From assembly GCA_002423545.1 (NCBI GenBank), contig DIWP01000034.1, positions 1-48,419 of the forward strand: DNA of 48,419 nucleotides, given 5' to 3'. This stretch comes from Thermoleophilia bacterium UBA6103. GTDB taxonomy: Bacteria; Actinomycetota; Thermoleophilia; UBA2241. Shown piece after piece: positions 42,432 through 48,419 of this stretch. The notes under the pieces are model-generated. The model made no database searches. It worked only from the letters and a program-made list of their open reading frames with translations, and was not told where the DNA came from. The position numbers were made by a program, and so were the translations under genes. The first letter of the stretch is position 1, and the number at the start of each line of letters is the position of its first letter.

Positions 42432-43823
42432 ATGGCAGAAGCCGAAGTGTATCCCTACATCCCGAACTCCGTTCCCGAGGTCAAGCAGAAGATGCTTGAC
42501 ACCATCGGGATCGAGAGTGTCGAGGAGATCTACAAGGAGATCCCGGACCACCTGCGCCTCAAGCGCCGGCTGAACACACCGGGACCCATCCGCTCCGAGT
42601 ACGCGCTGAAGCGCCACTGCGAGGAGCTTCTGGAGGCCGGCGCCGACTGCAAGCGGTACATCGGCTTCCTCGGCGGCGGCGTGTACCACCACCACGTCCC
42701 CTCGGTCGTCACGACGATCATGGAACGGGACGAGTTCCTGACCAGCTACGTCGGTGACGCGTTCGCCGACCACGGCAAGTGGCAGGCCCAGTTCGAGTAC
42801 GCCAGCTGCATGGCCGAGCTGCTCGAGATGGACATGGTCAACACGCCGACCTACGACTGGGGCATGGCGGCCGCCACGGCGATCCGCATGGCCGGCCGCA
42901 TCACCGGCCGCGACGAGGCGCTGTATGCCGGCAGCATCGGGCCTGAGCGTCTGAGCTGCATGAAGAACTACGCCTGGTCGGCGGTGCCCGCGTTCACCGA
43001 GGTGGCGTTCGACGAGAAGACCGGCCTGGTCGATCTGGCCGACCTGAAAGCGAAGCTGTCAGACAAGGCGGCCGTCTTCTACTTCGAGACGCCCTCCTTC
43101 CTCGGCACCATCGAGACGCAGTGCGCCGAGATCGCCAAGCTGGTCCACGACGCCGGCGCGCAGGTCGCAGTCGGCGCCGACCCGATGTCGCTGGGCGTCC
43201 TCGAGGCGCCGGGCGTCTGGGGCGCCGACATCGCCGTCGGCGACGTCCAGCCGCTGGGCGTCCCCATGCAGTGCGGCGGCGGCACCGGCGGCTACGTCGC
43301 CACGCAGGACGAGCCGAAGTACACCGGCGAGCTCCCGTCCCTGCTGTTCGGCGTCACGCCGACCATCGTCGACGGCGAGTACGGGTTCGGCGAGGTCTTC
43401 TTCGAGCGCACCTCGTATGCATCGCGCGAGAAAGCCAAGGACTTCCTCGGCACCATGGCGCAGCTGCACGGCATCGGCGCCGGCGTCTATCTCTCTCTCA
43501 TGGGACCGCAGGGCATGGTCGAGATCGGCGAGGGCATCATGCAGCGCTCCGCCTACCTCGCCAAGGAGCTCGGCGCCCTGCCCGGCGTCACGGCGCCGAA
43601 GCTCTCGGGGCCGTTCTTCCAGGAGTTCGTCGTCGATTTCGGCGGCACCGGAAAGACGGTCGCCGAGATCAACAAGGCCTTGCTCGAGCGGAAGATCTTC
43701 GGCGGCAAGGACCTCTCCACCATGTGTCCCGATCTGGGCCAGAGCGCGCTCTACTGTGTCACCGAGGTCCACACCAAGGGTGACCTGGACACGCTCGTCG
43801 GCGCACTGAAGGAGATCCTCTGA
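42432..43823 (+). CDS. gcvPA: Glycine dehydrogenase (decarboxylating) subunit 1
   Basis: 463 aa. N-terminal YIPNSVPEVKQKMLDTIGI is typical of GcvPA, followed by FLGGGVYHHHVPSVV, YTPYQAE-like FEYASCMAELLEMDM (the usual motif is altered), and CGGGTGG. It forms the non-PLP-lysine half of the two-subunit P-protein, which decarboxylates glycine on PLP and transfers the aminomethyl group to GcvH lipoate. In reverse it makes glycine from methylene-THF, CO2 and ammonia. ATG 42432 has GGAGGT 9 nt upstream; the GTG at 42414 is a poorer choice. gcvPB follows after 46 bp. No gcvT, gcvH or lpd is visible in the window. Confidence 0.94.
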   Translation: MAEAEVYPYIPNSVPEVKQKMLDTIGIESVEEIYKEIPDHLRLKRRLNTPGPIRSEYALKRHCEELLEAGADCKRYIGFLGGGVYHHHVPSVVTTIMERDEFLTSYVGDAFADHGKWQAQFEYASCMAELLEMDMVNTPTYDWGMAAATAIRMAGRITGRDEALYAGSIGPERLSCMKNYAWSAVPAFTEVAFDEKTGLVDLADLKAKLSDKAAVFYFETPSFLGTIETQCAEIAKLVHDAGAQVAVGADPMSLGVLEAPGVWGADIAVGDVQPLGVPMQCGGGTGGYVATQDEPKYTGELPSLLFGVTPTIVDGEYGFGEVFFERTSYASREKAKDFLGTMAQLHGIGAGVYLSLMGPQGMVEIGEGIMQRSAYLAKELGALPGVTAPKLSGPFFQEFVVDFGGTGKTVAEINKALLERKIFGGKDLSTMCPDLGQSALYCVTEVHTKGDLDTLVGALKEIL

Positions 43824-43869
43824 TCCGCCCTGCCCCGGCAGCATCGGATCAGTCGAAAGGAGAGAGTCC

Positions 43870-45435
43870 ATGGGAATCGTGAAGGTCCGCAAGAACTACC
43901 ATCAGGCTCGCTGGGACGAGCCGATGATCATGGAGATGTCGACGCCCGGTGTGCGCGGCATCATCCCCCCCGAGCCGGAGGCCGAGATCGTCGACGCCGT
44001 CGGCGATGTCGCCGGCGCGCTGCCTGAGGGCACCCGCCGCAAGAGTCCTCCGGCCTTGCCCGAGGTCGACCAGAAGCGCGTCCTCTCGCACTTCCTGCAT
44101 CTCTCGCAGGAGACGCTGGGCAGCAACCTGTGCGCCGACCTCAGCCAGGGCACCTGCACCATGAAGTACAACCCGCGGATCAACGAGGATCTGGCCAACG
44201 ATCCGCACTTCGCGTACATGCACCCCTGGCAGGACGACGAGACCATGCAGGGCATCCTGCACATGTACTGGACCTTTGAGCAGATCCTCAAAGAAGTCAG
44301 TGGCATGGACAGGTTCACTCTGCAGCCGGGCGGCGGCGCCCATGCCGTGTTCACGGCCGCCTCGATCATCCGCGCCTATCACCGCGACCGCGGCGAGCTG
44401 GAGCAGCGCGACGAGGTCGTCACGACCATGTTCAGCCACCCCTGCGACGCGGCCTCGCCGCACACCGCCGGGTTCAAGATCGTGACCCTCATGCCCAAGG
44501 AAGACGGCTATCCGGACCTCGACGCCCTCAAGGCGGTCGTCGGCCCGCACACCGCCGCCGTCCACATCACCAACCCCGAAGACACCGGCATCTACAACCC
44601 GATCATCGACCAGTTCGTCGAGGTGGTCCACGACGCCGGTGGCGTCTGCTACAACGACCAGGCCAACGGCAACGTGCTGCTGGGTATCGCCCGCACGCGC
44701 GACGCCGGCTTCGACCTCTGCCACTTCAACGTGCACAAGACCTTCGGTACCCCGCACGGCGGTTCCGGACCGGGCACCGGGGCCATGGGCTGCCGCGACG
44801 AGTTCGCCAAGTACCTGCCCTACCCGACCGTCGAAAAGGACGAGAAGACCGGTAAGTACTACCTCGACTACGACCGTCCCGAGTCGATCGGCAAGATCAA
44901 GGGCTTCCTCGGCTCGGCCGGCGTGGTCCTCCGCGCTTACGCCTGGGCCGTCATGATGGGCCCCGACGGCCTGCGTGAGACCGCCGAGATGAGCGCCCTC
45001 AACAACAACTACTTCCTCAAGATGCTGGAGAAGGTGCCGGACGTGTACTACCCGTACGCCGAGGGTCACCGTCGTCTGGAGGAGGCGCGCTGCTCCTGGA
45101 TCAAGCTGACCGAGAAGACCGGCGTCGGCACCGACGACATCCTGCGCCGCGTCGGCGACTTCGGCCTGCAGCACTACTGGAGCAGCCACCATCCGTGGGT
45201 CGTGCCCGAGCCGATGACGCTCGAGCCCTGCGAGACGTTCTCCATCGAGGACCTCGAGGAGTACGCACAGGTCCTCGAGATCATCGCCAAGGAAGCCTAC
45301 GACGACCCCGAGATGGTCAAGAACGCGCCGCACAAGTGCGCCGTGCACAAGCGCGCCGCGGAAGAGGAGCTCGACGACCCGGACAAGTGGGCGACCACCT
45401 GGAAGGCTTATCAGAGGAAGCACGGCAAGAAGTGA
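43870..45435 (+). CDS. gcvPB: Glycine dehydrogenase (decarboxylating) subunit 2
   Basis: 521 aa. The PLP-bearing half of P-protein: LSQGTCTMKYNPRINE, LQPGGGAHA, NPEDTGIYNP and the Schiff-base lysine in FNVHKTFGTPHGGSGPG. It pairs with GcvPA (46 bp upstream), and GAAAGGAG lies before its ATG. Transcription from the riboswitch promoter should reach both genes, and a strong terminator at 45444-45491 follows directly. Length and motifs are normal for the two-subunit form found in many bacteria and archaea. Confidence 0.95.
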   Translation: MGIVKVRKNYHQARWDEPMIMEMSTPGVRGIIPPEPEAEIVDAVGDVAGALPEGTRRKSPPALPEVDQKRVLSHFLHLSQETLGSNLCADLSQGTCTMKYNPRINEDLANDPHFAYMHPWQDDETMQGILHMYWTFEQILKEVSGMDRFTLQPGGGAHAVFTAASIIRAYHRDRGELEQRDEVVTTMFSHPCDAASPHTAGFKIVTLMPKEDGYPDLDALKAVVGPHTAAVHITNPEDTGIYNPIIDQFVEVVHDAGGVCYNDQANGNVLLGIARTRDAGFDLCHFNVHKTFGTPHGGSGPGTGAMGCRDEFAKYLPYPTVEKDEKTGKYYLDYDRPESIGKIKGFLGSAGVVLRAYAWAVMMGPDGLRETAEMSALNNNYFLKMLEKVPDVYYPYAEGHRRLEEARCSWIKLTEKTGVGTDDILRRVGDFGLQHYWSSHHPWVVPEPMTLEPCETFSIEDLEEYAQVLEIIAKEAYDDPEMVKNAPHKCAVHKRAAEEELDDPDKWATTWKAYQRKHGKK

Positions 45436-45443
45436 CGCCGCGG

Positions 45444-45491
45444 GTCCGTCGGCCGGGCGCGCCCCTCACGGGGCGCGCCCGGCCGACGGAC
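45444..45491 (+). terminator. Long perfect hairpin after gcvPB
   Basis: A 22-bp perfect stem (45444-45465 with 45470-45491) with a TCAC loop begins 8 bp after the gcvPB stop. It lacks a T tract. It probably limits read-through to the ATP-NAD-kinase-like gene, so that gene and the permease may have separate or partial expression. Confidence 0.85.
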
Positions 45492-45541
45492 TCGCCACAC
45501 CACAACGACAGCGATAGCAGACCGAGGAGAACGCGGACGAG

Positions 45542-46666
45542 ATGAAGAAGCTGGGCCTCATCGTCAACCCGATCGCCGGCATGGGCGGCAAGTGCGGGCT
45601 CAAGGGTACCGACGGCATCGAGATCCTGGAGCGCGCCCGCAAGCTCGGCGCCGAGCCGGAGGCACCCGATCGGGCCACCGCCGCGTTGCGCCGGATCGTG
45701 CCGCTCAAGGACGACGTCGAGATCGTCACCGTGTCGGGAGACATGGGCGAGTCTGAGGCCCGCGCTCTGAGCTTTGAGCCGACGGTGATCTACACCACCG
45801 ACCACTCGACCACGACAAGCGAGGACACGCGGCGGGCGGCGAAGGCGATGGCCGCCGCCGGCGTCGACCTCATCCTCTTCGCCGGCGGCGACGGTACCGC
45901 GCGAGACATCTTCAGCGCCGTGGGCGACGGACCCATCTGCCTCGGCATCCCGGCCGGCTGCAAGATCCACTCCGGCGTGTACGGCATCAACCCGCGTACC
46001 GCCGGCGAGCTGGCGGCGATGTACCTGCAGGACAAGATCTTCGACACCGCCCACGCCGAAGTCATGGACATCGACGAGGACGCCTTCCGCGCCGGCCGTG
46101 TCTCGGCCGAGCTCTTCGGGTACCTCACGGTGCCCAGAGACCCCGTCCGCGTGCAGGGCGGCAAAGCCGGGCGCGCGCAGAAGGACGAGCACGCCCTCGA
46201 CGCCATCGCGTTCTACCTCATGGACAACATGGAGCCGGAGACCGTGTACATCCTCGGCACCGGCAGCACGCTCTTCGGGATCAAGCAGCGGCTCGGCGTC
46301 GAGGGCACCCTGCTGGGTGTCGACGTGACCCGCGGCCGCGAGCTGATCGGCAAGGACGTCACCGAGCGTCAGATCCTCGACCTGCTCGGACCGGAAGGAG
46401 GTGATAAGGCCAAGATCGTCGTCACCGTCATCGGCGGCCAGGGGTACATCTTCGGGCGCGGCAACCAGCAGCTCAGCCCCCGCGTCATCGAGCGGGTCGG
46501 GCGCGAGAACATCATCGTCGTCGCGGCCAAGGCCAAGATCGCCGCTCTGGGCGGCAAGCCGCTCCTGGTGGACACCGGCAGCGAAGAGATCAACGAGGAG
46601 CTGTCGGGCTACATGCGCGTGGTGACCGGATATAGCGAGCAGATCGCGGTGCGCGTGGCCTCCTGA
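45542..46666 (+). CDS. ATP-NAD kinase-like protein (AcoX-type)
   Basis: 374 aa. GLIVNPIAGMGG at the N-terminus and FAGGDGTARDI (~118-128) are the NAD-kinase/diacylglycerol-kinase superfamily signature (GGDGT). IPAGCKIHSGVYGINPRTAGEL and ILGTGSTLFGIKQRLG are typical of the AcoX branch, often found next to lipoamide-linked dehydrogenase genes. It is longer than housekeeping NadK (~290 aa). Its closeness to glycine decarboxylase suggests a cofactor-related or regulatory role, but its substrate is not known. GAGGAG lies 12 nt upstream of the ATG, a long spacing. It lies 50 bp past the gcvPB terminator. Confidence 0.85.
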   Translation: MKKLGLIVNPIAGMGGKCGLKGTDGIEILERARKLGAEPEAPDRATAALRRIVPLKDDVEIVTVSGDMGESEARALSFEPTVIYTTDHSTTTSEDTRRAAKAMAAAGVDLILFAGGDGTARDIFSAVGDGPICLGIPAGCKIHSGVYGINPRTAGELAAMYLQDKIFDTAHAEVMDIDEDAFRAGRVSAELFGYLTVPRDPVRVQGGKAGRAQKDEHALDAIAFYLMDNMEPETVYILGTGSTLFGIKQRLGVEGTLLGVDVTRGRELIGKDVTERQILDLLGPEGGDKAKIVVTVIGGQGYIFGRGNQQLSPRVIERVGRENIIVVAAKAKIAALGGKPLLVDTGSEEINEELSGYMRVVTGYSEQIAVRVAS

Positions 46667-46761
46667 AGCCACCGCACCGGGTCGGCGTCGTTCACGACGA
46701 CAGAGGGCACTGAGAGAGGCCCGGCAAGCCCTTCCACAGGGGAGTATCAAGGGGGAGATCA

Positions 46762-48282
46762 GTGGCATCGGATAACGAACAAACCACCGGCCCGGAACAG
46801 GCCGGCGCGGGCTGCGACGTCGGCCCGATCGATGGTGGCAGAGGTGATGCGCAAGCAAGCGCCACCGCCCTTGAAGAGAGGATGGCCGGCTCCGGCACGC
46901 TCAAGCGCGCTCTGAGCCTCTTCTACGTCTACATCATCGCCACCGGCGCCATCTTCACTTTCATGGGGTACTGGGACGGCTACTTCCTCACCGCCACCGG
47001 ACCGTTCACCTTCCTTACCTTCGGCATCCTCACTATCGCGGTCCTGCCAATCGCCTACGTCTATGCGGAATGGTCGGCCATGGCGCCGACCTGCGGTGTC
47101 GAGCTGGTCTACGGCACGCTGGGACTGAACAAGCACTGGGGCTTCATCTCCACGTGGTTCATCCTCGCGGCCTGGCTCGCCGTGCCGCCGGCCGGCACGC
47201 TGGGCATCATCCAGTGGGTGAACTACATGTTCGGCTGGGAGCTCTCGATCGGCTGGATCGCGCTTATCAGCTGCATCGTCCTGGTCCTGCTCACGACGAT
47301 CAGCCTGTACGAGATCAAGCTGGCCGGTGAGGTCCAGACGGCGATGCTGATGTTCGCGTTCGCCATGTGCATCGTCGGCAGCATCGTGTGGCTCACCAGC
47401 AGCCAGTGGAGCTTCGACAACTTCAGCCCGTTCGTGCAGACCGGGTTCGGCGGCGGCAACAAGTCCTGGGGCCTCGCCATCGGCATCGCCATGCTGATCA
47501 CGCCGTACTTCGGCTTCGAGATCGTGCCCAACATGGTCGAGGAAGGCACGTTCCCGATCAAGAAGATGAACCGCGCCATCATCGGTTGCGTGGTCACCTG
47601 CGGCGCCATGTACGTCCTCTACTTCTTCTCGCTGACCGGCATGGCCGACTGGGGCACGCTCACCGGCGACGGCTCCGCCAAGGCATTCGCTTCGCTGGAC
47701 GCCATGAAGACGGTCGTCGGCACCGGTGCCGGCGGGCAGGTCTGGCTGTGGATCTTCTCCATCGGCGTGGTCCTGTTCCCCATCGCGACCTGCATCCTGG
47801 GCTTCTGGCTCAGCTCCGTCCGCATGCTCTACGCGGCCGGTCGCCAGAACTTCCTGCCCAAGATCTTCGCCAAGACCAACAAGCACCACCAGCCGATCGC
47901 GCCGAACGTCCTCATCCTGCTGCTGAGCGTGGCGGCCATCCTCACGATGAACTACTCCACGTTCCTGCAGTCGTTCTTCGCGCTGATGTCGTTCTGCGTG
48001 GCGGCGTGCTACACGATCATCACGTTCGCCGGCATCAGGACGGCCATCAAGCATCCCGAATGGGAGCGGCCGTACAAGATCCCCGGCGGCATGTTCATGC
48101 GGGTACTGGCGATGCTGATCTCGATCGTCATCGCCTTCCTGACGGCATGGGGCCAGCCGGGCTGGATCCAGCTCGCCGAGTACCTCGGCGTCGGCTTCCT
48201 GCTGTGGATGTGGATGATCTTCTTCAAGTGGCCCAGGGAGAAGGTCTGGATGGAGGGTCCGGAAGGCGTCAAGGACTATTGA
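46762..48282 (+). CDS. APC-family amino acid permease
   Basis: 506 aa from GTG 46762, with GGGGGAG 5 nt upstream. A ~45-residue hydrophilic N-terminus precedes about 12 membrane segments; examples are LFYVYIIATGAIFTFMGYWDG, WGFISTWFILAAWLAVPP, YFGFEIVPNMVEEG (transport-motif helix) and SFFALMSFCVAACYTIITF. APC permeases carry amino acids with protons or by exchange. Its place behind a glycine riboswitch operon makes glycine or a related amino acid a reasonable but unproven substrate. It lies 95 bp after the ATP-NAD-kinase-like gene. Confidence 0.9.
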   Translation: MASDNEQTTGPEQAGAGCDVGPIDGGRGDAQASATALEERMAGSGTLKRALSLFYVYIIATGAIFTFMGYWDGYFLTATGPFTFLTFGILTIAVLPIAYVYAEWSAMAPTCGVELVYGTLGLNKHWGFISTWFILAAWLAVPPAGTLGIIQWVNYMFGWELSIGWIALISCIVLVLLTTISLYEIKLAGEVQTAMLMFAFAMCIVGSIVWLTSSQWSFDNFSPFVQTGFGGGNKSWGLAIGIAMLITPYFGFEIVPNMVEEGTFPIKKMNRAIIGCVVTCGAMYVLYFFSLTGMADWGTLTGDGSAKAFASLDAMKTVVGTGAGGQVWLWIFSIGVVLFPIATCILGFWLSSVRMLYAAGRQNFLPKIFAKTNKHHQPIAPNVLILLLSVAAILTMNYSTFLQSFFALMSFCVAACYTIITFAGIRTAIKHPEWERPYKIPGGMFMRVLAMLISIVIAFLTAWGQPGWIQLAEYLGVGFLLWMWMIFFKWPREKVWMEGPEGVKDY

Positions 48283-48342
48283 TCCCGACGCGGTGGCCCT
48301 CACTCAGTGAGGGATCCATCTGACCGGTCCTTTCGGGGACAG

Positions 48343-48372
48343 AGAGGGGGGCGGCGTCTGCCGCCCCCCTCT
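48343..48372 (+). terminator. Terminator hairpin after the permease gene
   Basis: A 12-bp perfect stem (48343-48354 with 48361-48372) with a CGTCTG loop lies 60 bp after the permease stop, followed by TGCCTCTTC. The last bases of the window show no further gene. Confidence 0.8.
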
Positions 48373-48419
48373 GCCTCTTCAGGGCTCGTCGTCTGGCCGC
48401 GGCATCGCCGAGGTCTTCG

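Overview
This is a very GC-rich, gene-dense bacterial window with no rRNA, tRNA, insertion sequence or CRISPR array that I could recognise. Frequent GTG and TTG starts, strong third-position G/C, and -10 boxes of the TAnnnT kind recall high-GC Actinobacteriota. The gene content (Hdr/Mvh/Met genes of methylene-tetrahydrofolate reduction, an oxygen-sensitive 2-oxoacid:ferredoxin oxidoreductase module, a nitrogenase-like enzyme, a two-subunit glycine decarboxylase) points to an anaerobe living on one-carbon, glycine and other amino-acid chemistry. My best guess is an uncultured anaerobic actinobacterium; the lineage is inference only.

Layout. 1-4.4 kb: the 3' end of a NuoF/HydB-like NADH-binding subunit, overlapped by a 1,057-aa protein that joins a 2Fe-2S domain, a GltD-type flavoprotein, ferredoxin clusters and a 2-oxoacid:ferredoxin oxidoreductase beta subunit. 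4.8-14.4 kb, mostly minus strand: two AI-2E-family membrane proteins, a YdcF-like protein, an NmrA-like protein and, at 7.6-11.5 kb, a two-gene nitrogenase-like operon in which the Fe protein (NifH-like) is fused to a component-1 subunit. 14.6-28.2 kb: a P-type ATPase, a minus-strand operon (nth, SDR, sugar-nucleotide epimerase, creatininase-like), a fused HyuA-HyuB/5-oxoprolinase, two LapA-like membrane proteins, a D-threonine-aldolase-like PLP enzyme and a small membrane protein. 28.4-32.3 kb: a class III aminotransferase, then a secreted RCC1-type repeat protein broken by a 2-nt insertion and flanked by three copies of an ~80-bp repeat.

32.2-40.6 kb: a six-gene one-carbon operon (large HdrA, MvhD, MetV, MetF, HdrC, HdrB) with a promoter candidate and a structured leader. 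40.8-41.6 kb: a lone pseudopilin-like gene on the other strand. 41.7-48.3 kb: a promoter, a single-aptamer glycine riboswitch and a terminator, followed by gcvPA, gcvPB, an ATP-NAD-kinase-like protein and an APC-family permease.

How it fits together. MetF/MetV with HdrABC/MvhD should reduce methylene-tetrahydrofolate to methyl-tetrahydrofolate, and glycine decarboxylase exchanges glycine with methylene-tetrahydrofolate plus CO2. Side by side they look like a node linking glycine to the methyl branch of a Wood-Ljungdahl or reductive-glycine route. The first operon supplies a second Fe-S flavoprotein complex that could couple NAD(P)H, ferredoxin and a 2-oxoacid. The most novel candidate is the NifH-NifD fusion with its NifK-like partner. 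It keeps the Fe-protein cluster ligands and four cysteines at the P-cluster position but lacks the FeMo-cofactor cysteine, so it is probably a nitrogenase-like reductase of unknown substrate. A recurrent feature of the window is in-frame tandem-repeat expansion in linkers of unrelated enzymes and degenerate tandem repeats between genes.
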